From an uncultured Collinsella sp. (GTDB lineage: Bacteria > Actinomycetota > Coriobacteriia > Coriobacteriales > Coriobacteriaceae), in contig CAUEQD010000007.1 in NCBI GenBank assembly GCA_959019945.1, positions 1 to 64,000 of the forward strand: a DNA stretch of 64,000 nt, given 5' to 3'. The notes beneath the pieces are model-generated. The model had not been told where the DNA came from and made no database searches. It saw only the letters and a program-made list of their open reading frames with translations. Positions within the stretch are counted from its first letter, which is position 1, and each line of letters begins with the position of its first letter. Made by a program: the position numbers and the translations under genes. Of this stretch, positions 42,653-50,162 are shown piece after piece.

Positions 42653-43585
42653 ATGATTTACACGCTCACTGCAAATCCCGCCATTGACTACAACATCGCC
42701 TGCGACGGTCTTGCTGCCAACACCGTCACGCGTACCCGCAACGCCGTCTACACGCCCAACGGCAAGGGCCTCAACGTCTCGTTTACGCTTGACCACTACG
42801 GCGTCGACACCACGATCCTGGGCTTTTTCGCCGGTTTCTCGGGCGAGTTTATCGTTAAGGGCGCCGAGGCCCTGGGCGTGCCCGTCAAGCCCGTGTGGAC
42901 CGACGGCATTACGCGCGTCAATGTGTTTCTCAACGCCGGCCCCGACACCGAGTACAACATGGTCAACGCCGGTGCCGCCATCAACGAGGCCAACGAGCAG
43001 GAGATGTTTGAGCTCATCGATTCGCTCGATGACATGACCTGCCTGGTCATCAGCGGCTCGCTGCCTCCCAACACTTCCGAGGGCTTCCTGGCCGAGGTCC
43101 TGCGCCGCGTCAAGGCCAAGGGGGCCGAGTTCGTCCTCGATATCTCGAGCCATCAGCTGGCTGACCTCATTGCCATGGAGCCGCTGCTGATCAAGCCCAA
43201 TGACGACGAGCTGCTCGACATCTTTGGCATCAAGGTGAGCGGTGGCGACGACGAGTCCGTTGAGGGCGCTATGGCCGAGCTGCATGCAAAGGGCGCCAAG
43301 AACGTGCTGCTGACCCTCGGTGGCGACGGCGCGTACTTCTCCAACGGCGAGCATATCTGGTTTGCCAACCGCACCTTCGACGTCAAGCTGCTGTCGACGG
43401 TGTGCGCCGGCGATTCCTCGCTCGCTGCCTTCCTGTCCGTATGGCACGACGCCCCCGAGCGAGTCGAGGATGCCCTCCGTCTGTCGATGGCTACCGGCGC
43501 CAACGTGGTCGAGTGCCCCGGTCTGGGCGATTTTGCCAAGGTGGACGAATATAAGAAGCACATCGAGGTTCGCCAGGTCTGCTAG
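42653..43585 (+). CDS. fruK: PfkB-family sugar kinase, 1-phosphofructokinase type (second copy)
   Basis: 310 aa. Motifs parallel to the first copy: YTLTANPAIDYN, GKGLNVSFTL, TDGITRVNVFL, ISGSLPPN, and the canonical catalytic VCAGDSSLAAF. It is predicted to convert fructose 1-phosphate to fructose 1,6-bisphosphate. AAAGGAA precedes ATG 42653. The two copies flank a terminator and so are separate units, which would allow different expression or substrate preference (for example tagatose 6-phosphate). Confidence 0.88.
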   Translation: MIYTLTANPAIDYNIACDGLAANTVTRTRNAVYTPNGKGLNVSFTLDHYGVDTTILGFFAGFSGEFIVKGAEALGVPVKPVWTDGITRVNVFLNAGPDTEYNMVNAGAAINEANEQEMFELIDSLDDMTCLVISGSLPPNTSEGFLAEVLRRVKAKGAEFVLDISSHQLADLIAMEPLLIKPNDDELLDIFGIKVSGGDDESVEGAMAELHAKGAKNVLLTLGGDGAYFSNGEHIWFANRTFDVKLLSTVCAGDSSLAAFLSVWHDAPERVEDALRLSMATGANVVECPGLGDFAKVDEYKKHIEVRQVC

Positions 43586-43606
43586 CCGCATCGATACATC
43601 GTTGCC

Positions 43607-43643
43607 GAACACCCGCTTTGGATTACCAAGGCGGGTGTTTTTT
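43607..43643 (+). terminator. Terminator after the second PfkB-family gene
   Basis: AACACCCGCTT pairs with AAGGCGGGTGTT around TGGATTACC with a one-base bulge, followed by TTTT. Confidence 0.88.
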
Positions 43644-43780
43644 GCGCGCTGAACGTATGTGGCGTCTGCTGTCTCGTTTTATCGAATCGACGAAGCAATT
43701 GCGTGTGCGCGCTTTCTCGTTTCTTGTTAGACTTCTTGAGAACCATCGATTAACGCTCGCAAGTGCAGGAGGCCATAGGC

Positions 43781-45226
43781 ATGTGCAATGTTTCGCTCAA
43801 CGGTACGCAACCGTCTGATGCCTCCCTGCGCGTCCTGCGCGCGCTTGAGGCGGCTGGTCTTGAGGCTTGGTACGTGGGCGGTTGGGTGCGCGACGCCCTG
43901 ATGGGGTGCCCCAGCCACGATGTTGATATGTGCTGTAGCGGCCTGTGGCAGGAGTCCAAGGCGGCGCTCGAGGCCGCGGATATCGCCGTGGTTGAATCGG
44001 GCATTAAATTTGGCGGAATTACGGCTATTTCCGATGGCGAGCGTATTGAGGTCACCACGTACCGTCTGGATGGCTTTTACACCGATGGTCGCCATCCCCA
44101 GAGTGTGGAGCGTGCCGCCTCGCTCGAGGACGATTTGGCGCGCCGCGACTTTACCGTCAACGCCATGGCCTGGCATCCCGAGCGCGGGCTTGTCGACCGC
44201 TACGACGGCCAGGGTGACTTGGAGCGCAAGCTGATTCGCGCTGTCGGCGATCCCAAGCGTCGCTTTAACGAGGACGCCCTGCGCATGCTGCGTGCGGTGC
44301 GCTTTGCCTGCCGCCTGGACTTTATGATTGAGCCCGAGACTAAGCGCGCGCTTGCCGAGTGCGCGCCGCTGCTCGATGCCGTGGCGCGTGAGCGTGTGGG
44401 TATTGAGCTCGAGGGCATTCTTTCGACCGGTCATGGGGGAGACGCGATGCTCCGCTATCCCGAGCTCATCTGCGCCGCCGTGCCCGAGTTGGCAGCGGGT
44501 CGCGGGTTTGATCAACGAAGTGTCTATCATGCGTTTAACGTCTACGAGCATATCGCCCGTGTGCTGACGGTGGCGGGGGAGCTCGCGCTGTGTGACGGCG
44601 TCGCGCCCTCGTCGAGCCTTATGTGGGCGGCGTTTTTGCACGATGTGTCCAAGCCCGAGTGTTTCACGGTCGATCACGCCGGCAGCGGACACTTCTACGG
44701 TCATCCCGAGCTCGGCGCCAAGAAGGCGCGCGTCATTATGGATCGCCTGGCGCTCTCGCACGACTTGGTGCGCGACGTGTGCCTGCTCATCAAATACCAT
44801 GACAAGCCGCTGCGCCCCGAGCGCTCCTGCCTGCTCAATATGATGCGCGCGCTTTCGGGCGAGGGCGTCGACACGGCCCGCCTGATTGACGAGCTCATGG
44901 ACCTCAAGCGTGCCGACACACTTGGCAAGGCCCCGTCGTGCTTCTATTACGTCGAGACGATTGAGGAGATGCGCGCGATGGCGCACGAGCTGCTGAAGGC
45001 AGGGGAGCCCTATATGCTCAAGATGCTCGCCATCAACGGCGGCGACCTGATCCGTGCCGGAGTCAAGCCCGGGCCGGAACTGGGTCAGCTTCTCAACTCC
45101 GCCCTCGACGCCGTGATCGAAGACAACATTCCCAACGAGCGCGAAGCTCTCCTGACTCACCTGCATCTGGGGTGGCCTTCGGTTCCATTTCAAATGAGCT
45201 ACCTATTTGACCTGCGTATTCCATAA
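43781..45226 (+). CDS. cca: CCA tRNA nucleotidyltransferase with HD domain
   Basis: 481 aa. The class II nucleotidyltransferase head has GLEAWYVGGWVRDALMG, SHDVDMCC (metal-binding DxD) and RRDFTVNAMAWHP. The nucleotide-selecting motif EDALRMLRAVRFACRL follows. A C-terminal HD phosphohydrolase domain contains FLHDVSKPECF. It adds or repairs the 3' CCA of tRNAs. In this genome the two nearby tRNA genes encode CCA themselves, so repair may be the main task for them. ATG 43781 has GGAGG 8 nt upstream. It lies just before the tRNA-Glu pair. Confidence 0.93.
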   Translation: MCNVSLNGTQPSDASLRVLRALEAAGLEAWYVGGWVRDALMGCPSHDVDMCCSGLWQESKAALEAADIAVVESGIKFGGITAISDGERIEVTTYRLDGFYTDGRHPQSVERAASLEDDLARRDFTVNAMAWHPERGLVDRYDGQGDLERKLIRAVGDPKRRFNEDALRMLRAVRFACRLDFMIEPETKRALAECAPLLDAVARERVGIELEGILSTGHGGDAMLRYPELICAAVPELAAGRGFDQRSVYHAFNVYEHIARVLTVAGELALCDGVAPSSSLMWAAFLHDVSKPECFTVDHAGSGHFYGHPELGAKKARVIMDRLALSHDLVRDVCLLIKYHDKPLRPERSCLLNMMRALSGEGVDTARLIDELMDLKRADTLGKAPSCFYYVETIEEMRAMAHELLKAGEPYMLKMLAINGGDLIRAGVKPGPELGQLLNSALDAVIEDNIPNEREALLTHLHLGWPSVPFQMSYLFDLRIP

Positions 45227-45262
45227 CCTGCCGACAATTTTTCGGCAATTTGGAATTTCTTC

Positions 45263-45291
45263 TTGCGCTGACGTTTTTTGTCCCGTAATAT
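45263..45291 (+). promoter_or_regulatory. Probable tRNA-Glu promoter
   Basis: TTGCGC (45263-45268) and TAATAT (45286-45291) are separated by 17 bp. The first tRNA begins 35 bp after the -10 box. Confidence 0.7.
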
Positions 45292-45325
45292 ATTTCCTCG
45301 CAGCACGGCAGTGCAGATGTCATGT

Positions 45326-45402
45326 GGCCCGTTCGTCTAGCGGTTTAGGACGCCGCCCTCTCAAGGCGGAGATCACCAGTTCGAATCTGGTACGGGCTAC
45401 CA
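45326..45402 (+). tRNA. tRNA-Glu(CTC), copy 1
   Basis: 77 nt including encoded CCA. The acceptor GGCCCGT pairs with ACGGGCT (first pair G-U). The anticodon stem CCGCC/GGCGG encloses the loop CTCTCAA with anticodon CTC, decoding GAG. The T-arm is ACCAG-TTCGAAT-CTGGT. Confidence 0.95.
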
Positions 45403-45424
45403 CTTCTTTTCTGCTGAGGCTTAT

Positions 45425-45501
45425 GGCCCGTTCGTCTAGCGGTTTAGGACGCCGCCCTCTCAAGGCGGAGATCACCAGTTCGAATCTGGTACGGGCTACC
45501 A
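45425..45501 (+). tRNA. tRNA-Glu(CTC), copy 2
   Basis: Identical over all 77 nt to copy 1, which ends 22 nt upstream. CCA is encoded. It shares the promoter and the following terminator, so both come from one precursor. Confidence 0.95.
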
Positions 45502-45511
45502 CGCATCTGAT

Positions 45512-45545
45512 ACCCGGACTTCCTATGGAAGGCCGGGTTTTTTTA
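45512..45545 (+). terminator. Terminator of the tRNA-Glu operon
   Basis: ACCCGG-A-CTTCC pairs with GGAAG-G-CCGGGT around TAT, followed by TTTTTT. Confidence 0.9.
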
Positions 45546-45652
45546 TTTTCAAACAACCGTCTGCAATTCCCGTTTGAACCAGAGCTTTGCGTTCTGCCTA
45601 TGGCCCTTACGGGTACAATATCCAAGATATTTTGACTGTTAGAAGGAGTCTC

Positions 45653-46960
45653 ATGACGGAGTCCTCTCAGCATACGTCTAAGCCCCAGGTCGAGGTTGAG
45701 GCCTCGGGCGGAGATGACAATAAGAGCGCACGCCGCGGCGCCATCTTTATCGGCGTCGTGCTGGTAGGTTATATCGTCTATCTGGTGGTAACCGGGCAGA
45801 TGGGGCAGTTCTGGGCCGCTATGTCGAGTGTCCAGGCGTCATGGCTCGTTGTCGCGTGTCTTTGCATGTTCATGTACCTGTTCTTTGGCATTGTGGCCTA
45901 TGCGATCGCCGTCTGGCTCGATCCCAATTCGCCCGTCGGCATCCGCGACCTGATCTCGGTCGAGGCGAGTGGCATCTTCTTTGGTAACCTGACGCCCATG
46001 ATGATGGGCTCCACCCCGGCTCAAATCTATCGCCTGACCAAGGCCGGCCAAAACGTGGGCGAGGCCGGCGCCACGCAATTCACGCGTTTTATCGTGTACC
46101 AGTTTGGCCTCGTTGCCTGGGGCGCTATCCTACTGCTTGCTCGCATGCCGTTTTTTGCCGAGCGCTATGGCGACATGACGTTGCTGTGCGTCTTTAGCTT
46201 TGGTGGGCACTGCTGCATCTTGCTGGGCATCTTCGCCGTCGCGCTCATGCCTAAGACCGTCACGCGCGTCGCCCATTGCATCATCAATTGGCTTGAGCGC
46301 ATTGGTGTCTCGGCCACTAAGATCGAGGGATGGCGCACGTTTGTCGATGGCGAGATCTACTCCTTCTCCGAGAAGTTCAAGCTTTCAGCCGGACATTTTT
46401 CTTCCATGCTGCTCACGGTGGTCATCACCATGCTGCAACTCGCGTTTTTCTATCTGGTGCCGTATTTCCTGATGCTTGCCTTTGGCCGCCACGAGGTCGA
46501 CTTTTTCTCGGTCATGGCCGCGAGCGCCTTTGTCCAGCTGCTGAGCTCTGCGGTCCCCCTGCCCGGTGGAACTGGTGGCGCTGAGGGCGGCTTTGCATTG
46601 TTCTTGGGTCATTTCTTTGGGTCGGCTTCGACCGCCGGCTATCTGCTGTGGCGCCTCATTACGTTTATTGCGCCGACCATTTTGGTTGCGCCCCTGCTGG
46701 GACTTAAGAGCGCCCACAACGAGAGCATCCATGCGCGCTGGGATCGTGTGATGCGCAAGCTCGGCCGCACGCCTCAGACGCCCTCTGCGCCCACTATGCC
46801 GCACCCCACGAATGCTGTTACCGTTGATCCCAAGAAGCGCGCTCAGAAGGCTTCTGGGACCGCTAAGCCGGCTCATAAAGCCTATGTGCGCCAGACAGGC
46901 GATGGTATTCGCGTATCTCCGTCGGCACTCAATAAGAAGAAGCATCCCAAGTCGCAGTAG
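45653..46960 (+). CDS. Lysylphosphatidylglycerol synthase-type membrane protein (UPF0104)
   Basis: 435 aa with about eight membrane helices. It matches the flippase-like half of MprF/AglD proteins: SVEASGIFFGNLTPMMMGSTPAQIYRL and the conserved PLPGGTGGAEGGF. The soluble aminoacyl-transferase half of MprF is missing, so lipid or glycolipid translocation is more likely than lysinylation. The C-terminal ~70 residues are a basic, Pro/Lys-rich cytoplasmic tail. AAGGAG precedes ATG 45653. A -10-like TACAAT is at 45614. Confidence 0.83.
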   Translation: MTESSQHTSKPQVEVEASGGDDNKSARRGAIFIGVVLVGYIVYLVVTGQMGQFWAAMSSVQASWLVVACLCMFMYLFFGIVAYAIAVWLDPNSPVGIRDLISVEASGIFFGNLTPMMMGSTPAQIYRLTKAGQNVGEAGATQFTRFIVYQFGLVAWGAILLLARMPFFAERYGDMTLLCVFSFGGHCCILLGIFAVALMPKTVTRVAHCIINWLERIGVSATKIEGWRTFVDGEIYSFSEKFKLSAGHFSSMLLTVVITMLQLAFFYLVPYFLMLAFGRHEVDFFSVMAASAFVQLLSSAVPLPGGTGGAEGGFALFLGHFFGSASTAGYLLWRLITFIAPTILVAPLLGLKSAHNESIHARWDRVMRKLGRTPQTPSAPTMPHPTNAVTVDPKKRAQKASGTAKPAHKAYVRQTGDGIRVSPSALNKKKHPKSQ

Positions 46961-47076
46961 GGCAGTCGTGCGTTCTTCATGATGCGGGGCATATTTGTGC
47001 TGTATGGGGGATAATCCTCTTACGTAGATTATCTCTCATCTGTTGATGAATGCTTGCATATCGAAGGGACACGCCC

Positions 47077-47688
47077 ATGGCAACCAGCAAACCGCGTCTT
47101 GATCGTCGCATCATTCGCAGCCGTAATGCCATCCTTTCGGCTTTCGAGCGCCTGCTCATGGAAAAGCCGCTGGCAGACATTACGGTGAGTGCCATCGCGC
47201 GCGAGGCCAATGTCGACCGCAAGACCTTTTACGTTCACTTTGGTACGGTTGACGGCCTGCTCGATGCCATTGCCGTCAATGTGGTGGAGATGATTGTCGA
47301 CTCGGTCGAGAAAACGCTTGCTTCTATGGACGGTGACACCAGCGAGCGCGCTCTTGGCGCGGCGGCGACCTTCTTTAAAACCGTTAATGAGGCACTGTGC
47401 AACAACTTAGTGCTCAATCGTCAGCTGATCGAGAATATTCCGCTCGATGATTTCATGGCTCGTCTTCGTGCGCCGCTCGAACATGAGATTGCCGAGCGCG
47501 ATTTGCTGCCCCAAGGTCTCAAGGACGAGATGTTCGACTACTATCTGGCGTTTTTGCTGTCGGGTATTATCGGTATCTATCGCACGTGGGCACTGTCTGA
47601 CGGCTCGGTTCCTATCGAGCGCGTCTCTGAGGTCGCCAACGATCTGACTCTCAATGGTCTGTCGAGTCTGGAATCTCGCTTGGATTAG
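47077..47688 (+). CDS. TetR-family transcriptional regulator
   Basis: 203 aa. The N-terminal helix-turn-helix is typical (AILSAFERLLMEKPLADITVSAIAREANVDRKTFYVHF). The C-terminal ligand-binding part is all-helical and unassigned (DYYLAFLLSGIIGIYRTWALSDG, similar to DhaS-like C-terminal domains). AAGGGA precedes ATG 47077. No obvious target operon lies next to it on the left. On the right the sequence breaks into a transposase remnant, so an original partner may have been lost. Confidence 0.88.
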   Translation: MATSKPRLDRRIIRSRNAILSAFERLLMEKPLADITVSAIAREANVDRKTFYVHFGTVDGLLDAIAVNVVEMIVDSVEKTLASMDGDTSERALGAAATFFKTVNEALCNNLVLNRQLIENIPLDDFMARLRAPLEHEIAERDLLPQGLKDEMFDYYLAFLLSGIIGIYRTWALSDGSVPIERVSEVANDLTLNGLSSLESRLD

Positions 47689-47691
47689 GCC

Positions 47692-47775
47692 TAGTTGGGC
47701 TCGTCGGCGTGGAAATCCCTGTTCACGAGGTTCTCCGGCGCCTTGGAGACCTCGCCGGTGTAGGAGCTGTAGCCT
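47692..47775 (-). pseudogene. Remnant of an IS3-type transposase (OrfB fragment)
   Basis: On the minus strand ~27 codons read YSSYTGEVSKAPENL and then VNRDFHADEPN before TAG. This corresponds to the stretch of IS3-family OrfB just before the DDE domain (…NLLNRDF-A--PNQKWVTD). Both ends are missing and the Gln codon expected after PN is TAG. It abuts the tetR stop and marks the edge of the GC-rich cobalamin region. Confidence 0.6.
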
Positions 47776-47800
47776 GAGGATCCTTAAAAGAAAGTCCAGT

Positions 47801-49117
47801 TTATTCTTCCCACTCCAAATGGGAATCCTCCGATGCGCCTTCGCATACTCGCATGACCTCGATACCATGCGAGCGTGCGAACTCGACGAGTTCTGCGTTG
47901 CGGGCGTTTATGGTGCCGAAGGCGGAGGGGCACACGATAAGGCGCGCGCAGTGGACGAGGAGCTCTTTGGCGCGGGCTATGGTTTTATCCCCGATCGGCT
48001 CGAAGGCGCGCTCGGCCACGCATTCCGTCGCCAGGTCGCGCGCGAGCTCGCAGTCGATGTCCCCTTCGTGCAGAACGCCCGCGTAGAACGCCTTGCCCTG
48101 TCGGATGAGCTGGCGAAACACAGCCGACCCCGTACCTGCGCCAGCGATGACGAACGTGTGCGCATCGCCGTGTGGGCGCCCAATTTCCACGCTGCCGAAG
48201 CGCTCGTTGAAGGTGCCATGTTTAAGGCCGTAGAGCTCGCCAATCGTCTCGCGCGTGAATATGTCCTCGGGTGCGCCGGCGCGGAAGACCCGGCCGTCCT
48301 TCACGCAAATCACCTTGTCGGCGCTTTTCTGCGCGAGCTCGAGTTCGTGGATGGACATGATGATAGCCATATTCCGCGATTTCGCAAGGTGGCGAAGTAT
48401 TCGCAGCAGGTCGATCTGGTAGCGGATATCGAGATACGACGTGGGCTCGTCGAGCACGAGCACGCGCGGATCCTGCGCGATGGCGCGTGCGAGCATGACG
48501 CGCTGGCGTTGCCCGTCGCTTATCTGCATGAAGTCGCGCTCGGCGAGCTCTTCCACATGTGCGGTTTTCATGGCCTCGTCGACCCGACTATGGTCGTCGG
48601 GCGAGAGTGTGCCCATTCGCCCGGTGTAGGGATGCCTTCCCGCCTCTACGATATCGCGGCAGGTGAGGAGCTCGGTCCGGGGGCGATCTGTCAGCATAAC
48701 GGCAAGGTTCCTTGCGAACTCCGCCGTCTTCCATCGGGAAATCTCCCGCCCGTCGAGCTCGATCGCGCCGGCAAGCGGTGCCAGATGGCGTGTGATGGTT
48801 TTCAAGATGGTCGACTTGCCCGAGCCGTTCGGCCCGATGAGCGCCACGACGTCGCCCGCGCGAACCTCCAGATCGACGCCTTCGACTACGACCTTCTTGT
48901 CGTAGCCCGCCGACAGGTCGCTCATGCGGAAAAGCGGCGCTCCGTCAGCCTGCGTTTCGACCGGGGTTTCGAGGTTCGACTCCGCTCGAAGGAGGCGTTC
49001 CGCACGCAGTTCCGCACGAGCCGAAAGTGTCTTCTGGCGCTTTCGTGCGAGCTCAGGACTGTCTAAGCATGGAATGTCCCCTCCGAGCGTTTTGGGCCGC
49101 GGCACGAATTCCCCCAT
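47801..49117 (-). CDS. ABC transporter ATPase (FepC/BtuD type) with N- and C-terminal extensions
   Basis: 438 aa. Walker A GPNGSGKST is at 95-103. The signature is ISDGQRQRV instead of LSGGQ, followed by Walker B VLVLDEPTSYLD and the H-loop IMSIHE. This is the energy subunit for the permease encoded directly upstream. Unusual are ~60 extra N-terminal residues and ~140 C-terminal residues (FVIAGAGTGSAVFRQLI, FYAGVLHEGD) of unknown role, perhaps a regulatory Rossmann-like domain. ATG 49117 directly follows the permease stop, with GAGG upstream. It ends the riboswitch-led operon. Confidence 0.88.
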   Translation of the reverse strand: MGEFVPRPKTLGGDIPCLDSPELARKRQKTLSARAELRAERLLRAESNLETPVETQADGAPLFRMSDLSAGYDKKVVVEGVDLEVRAGDVVALIGPNGSGKSTILKTITRHLAPLAGAIELDGREISRWKTAEFARNLAVMLTDRPRTELLTCRDIVEAGRHPYTGRMGTLSPDDHSRVDEAMKTAHVEELAERDFMQISDGQRQRVMLARAIAQDPRVLVLDEPTSYLDIRYQIDLLRILRHLAKSRNMAIIMSIHELELAQKSADKVICVKDGRVFRAGAPEDIFTRETIGELYGLKHGTFNERFGSVEIGRPHGDAHTFVIAGAGTGSAVFRQLIRQGKAFYAGVLHEGDIDCELARDLATECVAERAFEPIGDKTIARAKELLVHCARLIVCPSAFGTINARNAELVEFARSHGIEVMRVCEGASEDSHLEWEE

Positions 49118-50158
49118 CTACCTCACCCGCTTCTTCAGCATGAGTGCGATAACCACCGGCGCGCCGAAGATGGCGGTGACGGCGCTGATGGAAAGCTCGA
49201 CGGGGGAGAACAGCGTGCGTGCGATCAAATCGCAGCCCGCGCAGAAGATGGCGCCTCCCAAGAAGCACGCAGGAATCACGCGGATGGGCTTCGACGACTT
49301 CAGCGCCGACTTAACGAGATGCGGAACCGCGATGCCTACGAACGACACCGGACCAGCGAACGCGGTCACGCAGGCGGAGAGCATGCTTGCTAGAAGGACG
49401 AGCACCACGCGGAAGCGTGCGACGTTCACGCCGACGCTTTTTGCGTAGGCTTCTCCCAGCTGGAAGGCGGAAAGGGGCTTCGATATCGCGAATACGCATG
49501 CGCTCACGGTGATCACCACGACCGCGATGACCGCGACGTCGTCCCAGCTCGAACCCGAGAAGCTACCCAAAGACCAGTTGTGCAGGTTCACGATGGACTG
49601 GTCGTCGGCGAAGGCGATGAGGAAGTTCGTCGCCGCCGAGCAGATGTATCCCACCATGACGCCCGCCACGATGAGCATGGCCATGGAACTTATGCGCCGT
49701 GCGATGAGGAGCACGAAGCCGATGGTGATAAGCGATCCCAGAAACGCTGCGGCCACCATGACCGGCGAGGACATGGCCTGGTTCGCGCCCAGAAGCACGA
49801 TCATCGTAAGCGCGACGACGAACTTTGCGCCCGAGGAGACGCCCAAGATGAACGGGTCGGCGATGGGGTTGTTGAAAAACGTCTGCAGCAGGAACCCGGA
49901 GAGCGAAAGTGCCCCGCCGAGAAGTATGGCTGAAAGCACGCGCGGCAGGCGAATCTCCCAGATGACCTGGCTTTCCATGGAATTGGCCGCGCCGCCCGAA
50001 AGGATGTCGGGGATGTGGTCTGCGGGCACGAGCACGCTCCCGATGCACAGGTTGGCCCCGACGAGCACGATGAGGGCAACAGCGAGCAGCGCCGTCACGA
50101 CGCGACACCGCGCGGCGCGCCCCGATTCGTCGTATGCCATGGTAAGCCGGCTTCTCAT
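49118..50158 (-). CDS. FecCD/BtuC-family ABC permease
   Basis: 346 aa, about ten membrane helices. Family motifs are SQVIWEIRLPRVLSAILLGGALSLSGFLLQTFFNNPIADPF in its usual N-terminal place and GPVSFVGIAVPHL near the C-terminus (ATPase contact). This class carries siderophores, haem or cobalamin. The homodimeric permease works with the adjacent ATPase and substrate-binding lipoprotein. It starts 4 nt after the binding-protein stop. Confidence 0.92.
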   Translation of the reverse strand: MRSRLTMAYDESGRAARCRVVTALLAVALIVLVGANLCIGSVLVPADHIPDILSGGAANSMESQVIWEIRLPRVLSAILLGGALSLSGFLLQTFFNNPIADPFILGVSSGAKFVVALTMIVLLGANQAMSSPVMVAAAFLGSLITIGFVLLIARRISSMAMLIVAGVMVGYICSAATNFLIAFADDQSIVNLHNWSLGSFSGSSWDDVAVIAVVVITVSACVFAISKPLSAFQLGEAYAKSVGVNVARFRVVLVLLASMLSACVTAFAGPVSFVGIAVPHLVKSALKSSKPIRVIPACFLGGAIFCAGCDLIARTLFSPVELSISAVTAIFGAPVVIALMLKKRVR

Positions 50159-50162
50159 GGCG

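Noticed and set aside
45326..45501. Direct repeat of ~77 bp considered as attachment sites of an integrated element
   Set aside because: Both copies are complete tRNA-Glu genes only 22 nt apart under one promoter; nothing is inserted between them.
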